A stretch of DNA of 64,000 bases. Origin: JBKEDF01 sp047975325 (GTDB lineage: Bacteria; Pseudomonadota; Alphaproteobacteria; Rhodobacterales; Rhodobacteraceae). Made by a program: the position numbers and the translations under genes. The notes beneath the pieces were generated by a model, which did no database searches, had not been told where the DNA came from, and saw only the letters and a program-made list of their open reading frames with translations. The stretch covers positions 62,001-126,000 of the forward strand of contig JBKEDF010000053.1 of the NCBI GenBank assembly GCA_047975325.1. Direction: 5' to 3'. Positions 18,338 to 27,881 of this stretch are shown here, piece after piece (within the stretch, counting starts at the first letter, position 1; each line of letters starts with the position of its first letter).

Positions 18338-19585
18338 ATGATCCATGTTCTAAAATCCACCTGGCCGCTGCTTCTGGGGCTGATGCTTCTGATGTTGGGC
18401 AATGGCATGCAAGGTTCGCTTCTGGGGATCAGGGGCGGGCTGGAACAGATGGATACTTTCCAGCTTTCGGTCGTGACCTCCGGCTATTTTGCGGGGTTCC
18501 TCTTTGGATCCCGCATGGTGCCGGCGATGATCCGCAAGGTGGGTCATGTTCGGGTCTTTGCCGCGCTTGGCTCCATGATCTCGGCAGTGCTGATCCTGTA
18601 TGCGGTGTTGCCCAACTGGGTTGCGTGGTCGCTCCTGCGTGTGGTGATCGGATTTTGTTTCTCGGGGGTCTATATCTCGGCGGAAAGCTGGCTGAACAAT
18701 GCCGCCAGCAATGAACAGCGTGGTCAGGTCCTGTCGCTTTATCTGATCGTGCAGATGATCGGCATTGTGGCGGCACAGGCGCTGCTGAACCTGGGGGATC
18801 CACGCGACTACCTGCTATTCGTTATTCCTTCGGTTCTGGTTTCACTGGCCTTCACGCCAATCCTGCTTTCGGCCAAGCCCGCCCCGGCCTTTGCCGCAAC
18901 CAAGCCGCTGTCTTTCGGACGGCTCTATGCCGCGTCCCCCCTGGCCTTTGTCGGGATTTTCCTTCTGGGCAGCGTATTTTCGGTACAATCGGGCATGGCC
19001 GCCGTCTGGGGAACGGAACAGGGCCTGTCAGTGCGCCAGATCACCCTTTTCATCGCAAGTTATTATGTCGGCGGGCTGGTGGCGCAATACCCCATCGGCT
19101 GGCTGTCGGACAGGATGGACCGGCGCATCCTGATCTTCGGCCTTTCGATCCTGGGGGCTGCGGTGTTGTTTCTGCCGGTATTTGCAACGCTGCCCTTCCT
19201 GATGCTTCTGGGGGTGGGGGCCGTGGGCGGTGCGGTTTCCAACCCGCTCTATTCGCTTCTTCTTGCCTATGTGAATGACAATCTCGACGCGGCCGATATG
19301 GCCTCGGCCTCGGCGGGGCTTTTGTTCATCAACGGGATCGGCGCGATTTCCGGGCCGGTGATCGCAGGCTGGATGATGGGGATTATCGGGCCATCGGGAT
19401 TTTTCCTGTTTACCGCGCTACTTTTCGTGATGTTGACGGGCTATACCGTCTGGCGCATGTGGAGCGGTCGGCCTGCGCCGGAGGTGACCTCCGCTTATCG
19501 TGCGGTTTCCCCCAATGCCACTGCCATCGTGACGGGGGCAACCATGGCAGAGGCGGATCAGGCCGGTCCGGACGACAAGGACTGA
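18338..19585 (+). CDS. MFS transporter
   Basis: A 415-residue carrier with 12 predicted membrane helices and the loop motif GWLSDRMDRR between helices 8 and 9, typical of the major facilitator superfamily. The N-terminal half (FGSRMVPAMIRKVGHVR) resembles the YcaD-like group. The start at 18338 follows GGAG at 18325; the frame opens 20 codons earlier but without a ribosome site. Substrate unknown. Confidence 0.87.
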   Translation: MIHVLKSTWPLLLGLMLLMLGNGMQGSLLGIRGGLEQMDTFQLSVVTSGYFAGFLFGSRMVPAMIRKVGHVRVFAALGSMISAVLILYAVLPNWVAWSLLRVVIGFCFSGVYISAESWLNNAASNEQRGQVLSLYLIVQMIGIVAAQALLNLGDPRDYLLFVIPSVLVSLAFTPILLSAKPAPAFAATKPLSFGRLYAASPLAFVGIFLLGSVFSVQSGMAAVWGTEQGLSVRQITLFIASYYVGGLVAQYPIGWLSDRMDRRILIFGLSILGAAVLFLPVFATLPFLMLLGVGAVGGAVSNPLYSLLLAYVNDNLDAADMASASAGLLFINGIGAISGPVIAGWMMGIIGPSGFFLFTALLFVMLTGYTVWRMWSGRPAPEVTSAYRAVSPNATAIVTGATMAEADQAGPDDKD

Positions 19586-19652
19586 ACCCGCCATTGCCTG
19601 CCGGGACCAAAGCTGGCAGGCTGGCGAAGGGCAGGGGCCAAGGGAGGGAATG

Positions 19653-20240
19653 ATGTCCGACCCGATAAGTGTGCTTGATTTCTGGTTGCAGGATATCGGC
19701 CCCAAGGGCTGGTATCTGGGTGGAGAGGAAATCGATGGGACGATCAGGGACGGTTTCGAGGAGCTTTGCGTCGCAGCCCATGATGGGGGGCTGGAACATT
19801 GGGTTGAAAGCCCTGCGGGGGCGTTGGCCTATCTGCTCCTGACCGACCAGTTTCCGCGCAATATCTGGCGGGGTGAGGCCCGCGCCTTCAGCTGCGATCC
19901 CCGCGCCCTCGCGGCGGCGCGCAAGGCGATTGCTGCAGGCTGGGACATGCAGGTCCCGGAGCCCGAAAGGCAGTTCTTCTACCTGCCATTCGAACATTCC
20001 GAAGATCCGGAAAATCAGGTCCTGTCGGTTGAATATATCTCGACGCGCCTACCCGAGGGAGGCGAGGAAAGCGCCCTTCATGCCCGGGCCCATGCCGAAA
20101 CCATCCGTCGTTTCGGCCGCTTTCCCTATCGCAATGAGGCCCTTGGCCGCGAAAATACACATGCGGAAACCGCGTTTCTGGCGGCAGGGGGCTATGCCCA
20201 TATGGTGCAGGAATTGCGAAACCGGGAAACTTCAGCGTGA
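19653..20240 (+). CDS. DUF924 family protein
   Basis: A 195-residue soluble helical protein. Recognisable family blocks: VLDFWL at the N-terminus, LLTDQFPRNIWRG, FFYLPFEHSED and FPYRNEALGR. Crystal structures of the family show a TPR-like helical fold but no enzyme activity is established. Two adjacent ATG codons (19650 and 19653) both follow GGGAGGG; the second has the better spacing. It follows the MFS gene by 67 bases and may share its transcript. Confidence 0.87.
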   Translation: MSDPISVLDFWLQDIGPKGWYLGGEEIDGTIRDGFEELCVAAHDGGLEHWVESPAGALAYLLLTDQFPRNIWRGEARAFSCDPRALAAARKAIAAGWDMQVPEPERQFFYLPFEHSEDPENQVLSVEYISTRLPEGGEESALHARAHAETIRRFGRFPYRNEALGRENTHAETAFLAAGGYAHMVQELRNRETSA

Positions 20241-20299
20241 AACCCGATCATCCCCCCGCTGTACCGGATCAGGCAGGACTTCCCCCCGAGAGCTATGCA

Positions 20300-20323
20300 C
20301 CTGACGCATAGCCCCGCGTCAGG
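20300..20323 (+). other. strong hairpin between DUF924 gene and lpdA
   Basis: Perfect 8-bp inverted repeat CCTGACGC/GCGTCAGG with an 8-base loop, 60 bases after the DUF924 stop. Only a short T-rich stretch (CCCTTTT) follows 17 bases later, so it is either a weak terminator or a leader structure before lpdA. Confidence 0.5.
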
Positions 20324-20388
20324 GACTTCATTGCTTAGCCCTTTTGAATAGTTTAGGGGTGAACAAATATTTTTACGGGAGAGAAGAG

Positions 20389-21783
20389 ATGGCAGCCAAA
20401 AGCTTTGACGTCGTCGTGATCGGGGCAGGTCCGGGGGGCTATGTTGCCGCGATCCGGGCTGCGCAGCTGGGCAAATCGGTCGCGATAGTTGAACGGGAGC
20501 ATCTGGGCGGGATCTGCCTGAACTGGGGCTGTATCCCGACAAAGGCATTGCTGCGGTCTGCCGAGGTTTTCCATCTGATGCACCGCGCCAAGGAATTCGG
20601 ACTGAAGGCGGATGGGATCGGATATGACCTTGATGCTGTGGTCGGGCGCAGCCGCGCGGTGGCCAAGCAGCTTTCCGGCGGCATCGGCCATCTGATGAAA
20701 AAGAACAAGGTTACCGTGTTCATGGGCGAGGCGACACTGCCTGCCAAGGGAAAGGTTTCGGTCAAGACCGACAAGGGTACCGAGGAACTGACCGCCCCCG
20801 CGATCATCCTTGCCACGGGTGCGCGTGCACGCGTCCTGCCGGGGCTGGAAGCCGATGGTGATCTGGTCTGGACCTACAAACATGCCCTGCAACCCAAACG
20901 CATGCCCAAAAAACTTCTGGTTATCGGATCCGGCGCGATCGGCATCGAATTCGCCAGCTTCTTCAACACGCTGGGCGCGGATACCACGGTGGTTGAGGTA
21001 ATGGATCGCGTGCTTCCGGTGGAGGATGCGGAAATTTCCGCCTTTGCCAAAAAGGCCTTTGTCAAACAGGGGATGACGATCCTCGAAAAGACGACGGTGA
21101 AGAAGCTTGACAAGAAGGGCGGTAAGGTCACTGCCCATCTGGAAGCCAATGGCAAGACCGAAACCGCCGAATTTGACACGGTAATTTCCGCCGTGGGGAT
21201 TGTTGGCAATGTCGAAGGGCTGGGGCTGGAGGCACTTGGCGTCAAGATTGACCGCACCCATGTGGTAACAGATGAATATTGCCGGACAGGTGTCGACGGG
21301 CTTTATGCCATTGGCGATATTGCCGGGGCACCCTGGCTTGCGCATAAGGCCAGCCATGAAGGCGTGATGGTGGCTGAACTGATTGCGGGGCAGCATCCGC
21401 ATCCGATCAAGCCCAATTCCATCGCGGGCTGCACCTATTGCCATCCGCAGGTCGCCTCGGTCGGGTTGACGGAGGCAAAGGCGAAGGAGGCCGGTTACCA
21501 GGTCAAGGTCGGTCGTTTCCCCTTTATCGGCAATGGGAAGGCCATTGCCCTGGGTGAGGCCGAAGGCATGATCAAGACCGTCTTTGATACCAGGACCGGA
21601 GAACTTCTGGGCGCGCATATGATCGGGGCGGAAGTGACCGAGCTGATTCAGGGCTATGTGGTTGGACGTACGCTGGAAACCACCGAAGGCGAATTGATGG
21701 AAACCGTCTTCCCGCATCCGACCCTATCGGAAATGATGCATGAAGCCGTGCTCGACGCCTATGGCCGGGCCCTGCATATCTGA
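20389..21783 (+). CDS. lpdA: dihydrolipoyl dehydrogenase
   Basis: E3 subunit of 2-oxoacid dehydrogenase complexes; it reoxidises dihydrolipoamide with NAD+. The 464-residue flavoprotein shows the FAD fold VVVIGAGPGGYVAA, the redox disulfide GGICLNWGCIPTK (Cys pair about residues 44 and 49), the NAD fold VIGSGAIGIEFA, and the C-terminal dimer-interface His-Glu pair in HPHPTLSEMMHE. The start at 20389 follows GGGAGAGAAG. Single-gene unit with its own terminator at 21801; no E1 or E2 genes are adjacent. Confidence 0.96.
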   Translation: MAAKSFDVVVIGAGPGGYVAAIRAAQLGKSVAIVEREHLGGICLNWGCIPTKALLRSAEVFHLMHRAKEFGLKADGIGYDLDAVVGRSRAVAKQLSGGIGHLMKKNKVTVFMGEATLPAKGKVSVKTDKGTEELTAPAIILATGARARVLPGLEADGDLVWTYKHALQPKRMPKKLLVIGSGAIGIEFASFFNTLGADTTVVEVMDRVLPVEDAEISAFAKKAFVKQGMTILEKTTVKKLDKKGGKVTAHLEANGKTETAEFDTVISAVGIVGNVEGLGLEALGVKIDRTHVVTDEYCRTGVDGLYAIGDIAGAPWLAHKASHEGVMVAELIAGQHPHPIKPNSIAGCTYCHPQVASVGLTEAKAKEAGYQVKVGRFPFIGNGKAIALGEAEGMIKTVFDTRTGELLGAHMIGAEVTELIQGYVVGRTLETTEGELMETVFPHPTLSEMMHEAVLDAYGRALHI

Positions 21784-21800
21784 CAGCCCGCCGCCCAAGC

Positions 21801-21826
21801 CCCCCGCGTGAAAGCGGGGGTATTTT
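21801..21826 (+). terminator. intrinsic terminator of lpdA
   Basis: Perfect 7-bp stem CCCCCGC/GCGGGGG with loop GTGAAA, directly followed by TATTTT. It lies 18 bases after the lpdA stop and before the next MFS gene. Confidence 0.85.
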
Positions 21827-21866
21827 AGCCATGGTATCGGGGCGTGGGCCGCGATAGGACTGTGCC

Positions 21867-23042
21867 ATGCGCAGCCAATCGCCCTTTTTAACCATTCTGC
21901 TTCTGTGGGGGAGCGGCCTTGGTGCGGCGGCGCAGTTTGGCAAGATTTCCGTTCTGTTCGACATGATTGCCATCCATTACCCTGGCGCAAGTACCGTATC
22001 CCTCGGGTTGATGCTGTCCATTTCGGGGATTGTCGGCGTGGGCTTTGGCACGATGGCGGGATTGCTGGTTCAGGGGTTGGGCTATCGCCGGGTTCTGGTT
22101 GCAGCCCTGGCGGGCGGGGCGGTCCTGTCGGCTTTGGAGGCCCTGCTGCCACCATTGCCATTGATGCTGCTTTTGCGGATCGGCGAAGGGCTCAGCCATC
22201 TTGCCATTGTGGTGGCCGTACCGGTGTTGATCGCGCAGCTTGCACCGCAAAAACATCAAAGCCTGGCCATGACGCTATGGTCGAGCTTCTTTTCCATCTC
22301 CTTCGCCTTTACGGCATTTCTGGGCCTGCCCTTTGCCGAGGCACATGGGGTTGGTGCGGTTTTTCTGTTCCATGCCGGTTATATGGGGCTCTTTGCGGTG
22401 ATCATGCTCGCGGCCCTGCCACGCGATGGACAAATCACGCTGCCCAGCCTTGACCCGCGTGACCTCCTCAGGCGCCACGGGCAGATCTACGCCTCGCCCA
22501 ACCTTGGCGCTCCAGCCCTTGGTTTCTTTTTCTATACAGTAATTTACATCGCGGTCCTTACCTTTTTTCCGCCCCTGATCGGAGGCGAATGGCAGGGAGT
22601 TGTGGCGATCACCATGCCCTTGGTTTCCATCGCGGTATCGCTGACGCTTGGCGTTGCCCTGATGCATCGCTATCCGGCCTTTCGGGTCGTGCAGGGCGGG
22701 TTCGCGCTGGTTGCTCTGGTTGCAATTCCGCTGTGGTTTTTCTGGGGAACAGAAGTCGTGATGTTTCTGGGGGCGTTCCTTCTGGCCGCGATCCTGGGGG
22801 TGGTTCAGGGGGCAAGCTTTGCCACGGTTCCGCAGCTTAACCCGGGGATGGAGGAACGGGCCCAGGCCTCCGGTGCGCTGGCGCAGATCGGCAATCTGGG
22901 CATTGCCGTTGGTACGCCGATTCTGGCATTTATGCTGACCAACCTTGGCGGGCAGGGGCTTGCGCTTTTCGTTCTGCTGCCCAGTCTGATTGGCATCTGC
23001 GTTCACGAAAGCATGGCCCGGCGCCGCGCCAGATGGGCATGA
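21867..23042 (+). CDS. MFS transporter
   Basis: A 391-residue carrier with about 12 hydrophobic helices. The N-terminal half contains GVGFGTMAGLLVQGLGYRR, a helix 2-3 loop of major facilitator type, and MLLLRIGEGLSH in the helix 4 region. It shares no close pattern with the MFS protein at 18338. The start ATG at 21867 has no strong ribosome site. Substrate not predictable. Confidence 0.85.
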   Translation: MRSQSPFLTILLLWGSGLGAAAQFGKISVLFDMIAIHYPGASTVSLGLMLSISGIVGVGFGTMAGLLVQGLGYRRVLVAALAGGAVLSALEALLPPLPLMLLLRIGEGLSHLAIVVAVPVLIAQLAPQKHQSLAMTLWSSFFSISFAFTAFLGLPFAEAHGVGAVFLFHAGYMGLFAVIMLAALPRDGQITLPSLDPRDLLRRHGQIYASPNLGAPALGFFFYTVIYIAVLTFFPPLIGGEWQGVVAITMPLVSIAVSLTLGVALMHRYPAFRVVQGGFALVALVAIPLWFFWGTEVVMFLGAFLLAAILGVVQGASFATVPQLNPGMEERAQASGALAQIGNLGIAVGTPILAFMLTNLGGQGLALFVLLPSLIGICVHESMARRRARWA

Positions 23043-23061
23043 ATCCCCGGTTCATACACTT

Positions 23062-23076
23062 GTTCACCTATTGTTC
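23062..23076 (+). promoter_or_regulatory. LexA SOS box of uvrA
   Basis: The sequence GTTCACCTATTGTTC is an exact GTTC-N7-GTTC direct repeat, the LexA operator form known for alphaproteobacteria. It lies 69 bases before the uvrA start and 11 bases before the likely -35 element. It predicts induction of uvrA by DNA damage. Confidence 0.85.
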
Positions 23077-23087
23077 ACTCTTTTTGG

Positions 23088-23116
23088 TTGGAGACTCAGC
23101 CCGGCTCGCATATCTA
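23088..23116 (+). promoter_or_regulatory. candidate uvrA promoter
   Basis: TTGGAG (23088-23093) and TATCTA (23111-23116) are separated by 17 bases, with the uvrA start 28 bases downstream. The SOS box is just upstream. The -35 match is moderate. Confidence 0.5.
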
Positions 23117-23144
23117 TCGTAACCGAAAGTGGTGAGGGCGAGTC

Positions 23145-26003
23145 ATGGCCGAGCAGAAATTCATCGAAGTCCGCGGTGCGCGTGAACATAACCTGAAGGA
23201 TATCGATGTCGATATCCCGCGCAACCGGCTCGTCGTCATTACCGGCCTGTCCGGTTCCGGCAAATCCAGCCTCGCCTTTGACACGATCTATGCCGAGGGG
23301 CAGCGCCGCTATGTCGAAAGCCTGTCAGCCTATGCGCGGCAATTCCTGGACATGATGGGAAAACCGGATGTGGATCACATCTCCGGCCTTTCCCCGGCAA
23401 TTTCCATTGAACAGAAGACCACGTCGAAAAACCCTCGTTCGACGGTTGGTACCGTAACGGAAATCTATGACTACCTGCGGCTCCTTTATGCACGGGTCGG
23501 CACGCCCTTCAGCCCGGCAACGGGCCTGCCGATCGAGGCGATGCAGGTACAGGACATGGTCGATGCCATCATGGCGATGGATGAAGGAACACGGGCCTAT
23601 CTGCTAGCCCCCATCGTGCGCGATCGCAAGGGGGAATATCGCAAGGAATTTCTGGAACTGCGCAAACAGGGGTTTCAACGGGTCAAGGTTGATGGCGCTT
23701 TCCATGATCTGGATACCCCCCCCACGCTCGACAAGAAATTTCGCCATGATATCGATGTCGTGGTGGATCGGATCGTTGTCCGGGAGGGGATGGAAACGCG
23801 GCTGGCCGACAGCCTGCGCACGGCCTTGAACCTGGCCGATGGTATCGCCGTCCTGGAAACCGCCCCGCGTGAAGGGGACCCCGAACGCAAGACCTTTTCG
23901 GAAAATTTCGCCTGCCCGGTTTCCGGATTCACAATCCCTGAAATCGAACCACGGCTGTTTTCCTTCAATGCGCCCTTCGGGGCCTGTCCGGTCTGTGATG
24001 GGCTGGGGGTGGAACTGTTTTTCGATGAAAGGCTGGTTGTACCCGATCAGGGGCTGTCGCTGATGCAAGGGGCCATCGCGCCCTGGGCGAAATCCAAATC
24101 CCCCTATTTCAAACAAACCATTGACAGCCTCGCGCGGCATTACAAATTCGACAAGAAAGCCAAATGGAAGGACCTGCCCGCCCATGTGCAGCAGCTTTTC
24201 CTCTATGGTTCGGGTGAAGACGAAATCCCCTTTCGGTATGACGAAGGAGGACGCATCTATGAGGTCACGCGGATTTTCGAAGGCGTCATTCCCAATATGG
24301 AACGCCGTTACCGCGAAACTGACAGCGCCTGGAGCCGCGAGGAAATGGAGCGCTATCAGAACAACCGTGCCTGCGGCACCTGCGATGGATTCCGACTGAA
24401 ACCCGAGGCCCTGGCGGTGAAGATCGCGGATCTGCACATCGGTGAACTGGTCCGAATGTCGATCCGGGAGGCCCATGCCTGGATCGATGGGGTGCCCGGA
24501 AATCTGACCAAACAAAAAAATGAAATCGCCCGCGCCATTCTGAAGGAGATTCGCGAAAGGCTGGGTTTTCTGGTCAATGTCGGACTGGACTACCTGACGC
24601 TTTCGCGCAATGCGGGCACGCTTTCGGGTGGGGAAAGCCAGAGGATCCGCCTTGCCTCGCAGATTGGCAGTGGATTGACGGGGGTGCTCTATGTGCTTGA
24701 TGAACCCTCCATCGGCCTGCATCAGCGCGACAATGACCGATTGCTGACAACACTGAAAAACCTGCGCGATCAGGGCAATACTGTCCTTGTGGTGGAACAT
24801 GACGAAGATGCGATCCGCCATGCGGATTACGTGTTCGATATCGGTCCGGGGGCAGGGGTTCATGGCGGGCAGGTCGTATCACGTGGAACGCCCGCCGAAA
24901 TCGCCGCCGATCCGGCCAGTCTGACGGGCCAATACCTTGCCGCCGCCCGGGAGATTGCCGTGCCCGAGGCCCGCCGCGATGGCAGTGGCAAGAAGGTTAC
25001 CGTCGTGAAGGCAACCGGTAACAACCTCAAGGAGGTCACCGCCGAGTTTCCACTGGGCAAGTTCGTTTGTGTCACCGGGGTTTCCGGTGGGGGAAAATCC
25101 ACCCTGACAATCGAGACCCTGTTCAAGACGGCTGCACTGCGATTGAACGGCGCGCGCGCGACGCCCGCACCTTGTGAGACAATCAAGGGGTTCGAACATC
25201 TCGACAAGGTAATCGATATCGATCAGAGGCCAATCGGGCGCACGCCACGTTCAAACCCCGCAACCTATACCGGCGCCTTTACCCCGATCCGGGATTGGTT
25301 TGCGGGACTGCCCGAAGCCAAGGCGCGCGGGTATCAGCCGGGGCGCTTTTCCTTCAACGTCAAGGGCGGGCGCTGTGAGGCCTGTCAGGGCGATGGCGTC
25401 ATCAAGATCGAGATGCATTTCCTGCCCGATGTCTATGTCACCTGTGAAACCTGCCAGGGCAAGAGATATAATCGTGAAACACTGGAAATTAAGTTCAAAG
25501 GCAAGAGCATAGCCGATATTCTTGACATGACATGCGAAGATGCGCTGTCCTTCTTTTCCGCCGTCCCCGCAATCCGCGACAAGATGGAGGCCCTGTGCCT
25601 TGTGGGGCTGGGCTATATCAAGGTCGGTCAGCAGGCAACAACCCTTTCGGGCGGCGAAGCGCAACGTGTGAAGCTTTCAAAGGAGCTGTCCCGCCGCGCT
25701 ACTGGCCGCACGCTTTATATTCTGGATGAGCCCACGACGGGGTTGCATTTTGAAGACGTCCGCAAACTGCTGGAGGTGCTGCATTCCCTTGTCGAACAGG
25801 GCAACACGGTGGTGGTGATAGAACATAATCTTGACGTCATCAAGACGGCGGACTGGATCATCGATATTGGCCCGGAAGGCGGCGATGGTGGAGGGCAGAT
25901 CGTTGCCACCGGTACGCCGGAAATGGTTGCCAATTCGGAAAACAGCCATACGGGGCGCTACCTGCGCGATATGCTCAACCCGCGCAAACACGCGGCTGAA
26001 TAA
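23145..26003 (+). CDS. uvrA: excinuclease ABC subunit A
   Basis: Damage-sensing ATPase of nucleotide excision repair, acting with UvrB and UvrC. The 952-residue protein has two ABC ATPase units: Walker A GLSGSGKSS (34-42) and later GVSGGGKST, two LSGGE signatures (LSGGESQRIRL and LSGGEAQRVKL), and Walker B VLDEPS and ILDEPT. The C-terminal zinc module is complete (CEACQGDG to CETCQGKR). In the first zinc region one CxxC is replaced by CPVS, as I recall for related alphaproteobacteria. The start at 23145 follows GAGGGCGAG. Confidence 0.98.
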   Translation: MAEQKFIEVRGAREHNLKDIDVDIPRNRLVVITGLSGSGKSSLAFDTIYAEGQRRYVESLSAYARQFLDMMGKPDVDHISGLSPAISIEQKTTSKNPRSTVGTVTEIYDYLRLLYARVGTPFSPATGLPIEAMQVQDMVDAIMAMDEGTRAYLLAPIVRDRKGEYRKEFLELRKQGFQRVKVDGAFHDLDTPPTLDKKFRHDIDVVVDRIVVREGMETRLADSLRTALNLADGIAVLETAPREGDPERKTFSENFACPVSGFTIPEIEPRLFSFNAPFGACPVCDGLGVELFFDERLVVPDQGLSLMQGAIAPWAKSKSPYFKQTIDSLARHYKFDKKAKWKDLPAHVQQLFLYGSGEDEIPFRYDEGGRIYEVTRIFEGVIPNMERRYRETDSAWSREEMERYQNNRACGTCDGFRLKPEALAVKIADLHIGELVRMSIREAHAWIDGVPGNLTKQKNEIARAILKEIRERLGFLVNVGLDYLTLSRNAGTLSGGESQRIRLASQIGSGLTGVLYVLDEPSIGLHQRDNDRLLTTLKNLRDQGNTVLVVEHDEDAIRHADYVFDIGPGAGVHGGQVVSRGTPAEIAADPASLTGQYLAAAREIAVPEARRDGSGKKVTVVKATGNNLKEVTAEFPLGKFVCVTGVSGGGKSTLTIETLFKTAALRLNGARATPAPCETIKGFEHLDKVIDIDQRPIGRTPRSNPATYTGAFTPIRDWFAGLPEAKARGYQPGRFSFNVKGGRCEACQGDGVIKIEMHFLPDVYVTCETCQGKRYNRETLEIKFKGKSIADILDMTCEDALSFFSAVPAIRDKMEALCLVGLGYIKVGQQATTLSGGEAQRVKLSKELSRRATGRTLYILDEPTTGLHFEDVRKLLEVLHSLVEQGNTVVVIEHNLDVIKTADWIIDIGPEGGDGGGQIVATGTPEMVANSENSHTGRYLRDMLNPRKHAAE

Positions 26004-26048
26004 CAGATGCGCTCCTGATTTTTCTTATAAATTCAAAAAGAAAAAACG

Positions 26049-26095
26049 GGGCCTTCATCCAAAACCGGCTATATGCTGCGCGGGGTCGAAGGCCC
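26049..26095 (-). terminator. terminator of the class I aldolase gene
   Basis: Perfect 8-bp inverted repeat GGGCCTTC/GAAGGCCC around a 31-base loop. On the minus strand it is followed by CGTTTTTTCTTTTTG, a long T-rich run. It lies between convergent uvrA and the aldolase gene. Confidence 0.6.
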
Positions 26096-26126
26096 TGTTC
26101 TGCTGTTTTGTCAGGCGGCGGATTTC

Positions 26127-27020
26127 TTATCCCGCAACAGATGCCGCATGGATACTGCTGATCGCCCCCCCCAGCATGGTGTCGAATTCAGATTCGCTTT
26201 GTTTCGCATTCAGGCCTTCGGTCAGTGCGCGGCTGAAACTTGCAATAACCCCGGGATTGCGTGAAAGCCGCGCATTGGCTTCCTCACGGCTATATCCCCC
26301 TGAAAGCGCAACCACCTTCAACACACGCGGATGATTGACCACCAAGCCATAGAAGCCATCTTCTTCCGGCAGGGTCAGCTTCAGCATGATCTGCGCATCC
26401 CCCGAAAACGCGTCGAGCCCCTTGAGAATTTCCGCGCGTAGCAGTTTTTCCGCCTCCGCCTTGTCAGGGATATTGATCGAAACCTCGGGTTCCAGGATCG
26501 GGACCAGCCCGGCCGCAAGAACTTTCTTGCCCAGTTCGAATTGTTGCGCGACGCAGGCCGCAACACCCTTGGGGTTGGCCGCGCCTATCACCGAACGTTC
26601 CTTGGTTCCATAGATCCCGGCCCTGGCGGCACGGGCAAGCAATTCTTCCAACCCCGGGATCGGCTTCATGAGCTGCGCGCCATCTGCCTCCGCCTCAAGC
26701 CCCTTGTCGATCTTGAGAAACGGGACAACCTTGCGGTTTTCCCACAGATAGGTTGCCGTCGGTGTGCCATCGATATCACGATCCATTGTCTGTTCGAACA
26801 GGATCGCGCCAACCACCTTGTCACCGGTGAAGACCGGGGATTTCACGATCCGGCTGCGCATGGCGTGGATCAGATCAAACATCTCCGCCTCATTTGCCCA
26901 ATCGCCTTCCGTCAGTCCGTAAAGCCGCAGCGCCTTGGGGGTAGAGCCACCGCTTTGATCCAGTGCGGCGATAAATCCTGCCCCTTGAGCGATCCTTGCG
27001 GTCTGGTCCTTGTTCGGCAT
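26127..27020 (-). CDS. class I fructose-bisphosphate aldolase
   Basis: Metal-independent aldolase (COG3588 type) that splits or forms fructose 1,6-bisphosphate through a lysine Schiff base. The 297-residue product has AALDQSGGSTPKAL near the N-terminus, FEQTMDR, IYGTKERSVI, LEPEVSI and IMLKLTLP, the last with the probable Schiff-base lysine. The start at 27020 has GAGGACA upstream; 13 codons of open frame before it lack a ribosome site. It lies 75 bases downstream of the SDR gene on the same strand, so it may be read with pgk. Confidence 0.95.
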   Translation of the reverse strand: MPNKDQTARIAQGAGFIAALDQSGGSTPKALRLYGLTEGDWANEAEMFDLIHAMRSRIVKSPVFTGDKVVGAILFEQTMDRDIDGTPTATYLWENRKVVPFLKIDKGLEAEADGAQLMKPIPGLEELLARAARAGIYGTKERSVIGAANPKGVAACVAQQFELGKKVLAAGLVPILEPEVSINIPDKAEAEKLLRAEILKGLDAFSGDAQIMLKLTLPEEDGFYGLVVNHPRVLKVVALSGGYSREEANARLSRNPGVIASFSRALTEGLNAKQSESEFDTMLGGAISSIHAASVAG

Positions 27021-27095
27021 GTTTTGTCCTCGATAATAAAAACGAATATCCCTGTCCAATATCGGTTTGCTGCCGGGGGCTCAATTATGGTTGCG

Positions 27096-27881
27096 CTACC
27101 ATCTGCGCTGCAGCAGGAAACCCGTTACGGCCGTCATGATCCGCCGGGGCAGGATCCGGGGGGTTTGGCCCGCAATCTTGTTCAGGAACCCCGGAATGAC
27201 GACCCGGCGCCCCTTTTCCATGCCTTTCCAGCCCAGTTCGGCCACCTTGTCCGATCTGGCCATGGGCAGGATGCGGTTCAGCAATGTCGTGCTTTCGGCA
27301 TCATCGGCAGCAAAGAATGCGGTCTCGGTGACACCGGGACAAAGTGCGGTAACTTTCACGCCGCTTCCCTTCAATTCCGCAGCCACGGCTTCGGAAAGAC
27401 TAAGAAGATAGGCCTTGGTGCCGTGATAGACGGCCATGTTCGGCCCCGGCATATAGCCCGCAAGCGAGGCCACATTGAGGATATGTCCCGTACCATTTGC
27501 AACCATATGCACCACCACCCGTTTCAACAGGATCGTGGCCGCGATCACATTGACACTGATTGAGGCCGCCTCGCGTGGCCAGCCATCCTCATCGGCGAAG
27601 GCACCATTGCGGCCAAGCCCGGCATTGTTGATGAACACGCCAATTTCCCGCCCCTCGGATGCCGTGAGCCAAAGCTGTTCAACCGCTTCGGGATCGGCCA
27701 GGTTGGCTGGCAAAACAAGCGTCTCAACCTGATAGGCGCGCTGTAATTCATGGGCCAGCTTGTTGAGCTTGTCTTCCTGTCTGGCGGTCAGGATCACATC
27801 GAACCCCGCCTTCGCGGCAAGGATAGCAAAATCACGCCCAAGACCTTCGGAAGCCCCTGTGACCAAAACCCATATTGCCAT
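27096..27881 (-). CDS. short-chain dehydrogenase/reductase
   Basis: A 261-residue SDR of the classical type, nearest in pattern to the DltE/YqjQ-like group. Cofactor motif TGASEGLG (8-15), NNAG (85-88), catalytic Ser139, Tyr152 and Lys156 (YHGTK). A basic C-terminus (ILPRRIMTAVTGFLLQRRW) could associate with the membrane. The start ATG directly follows the pgk stop (TGAATG), so translation is coupled to pgk. Substrate unknown. Confidence 0.9.
   Translation of the reverse strand: MAIWVLVTGASEGLGRDFAILAAKAGFDVILTARQEDKLNKLAHELQRAYQVETLVLPANLADPEAVEQLWLTASEGREIGVFINNAGLGRNGAFADEDGWPREAASISVNVIAATILLKRVVVHMVANGTGHILNVASLAGYMPGPNMAVYHGTKAYLLSLSEAVAAELKGSGVKVTALCPGVTETAFFAADDAESTTLLNRILPMARSDKVAELGWKGMEKGRRVVIPGFLNKIAGQTPRILPRRIMTAVTGFLLQRRW

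Noticed and set aside
23050..23065. A second SOS box formed by GTTC at 23050 and the GTTC at 23062
   Set aside because: The spacing is 8 bases, not the required 7; only 23062-23076 is exact.
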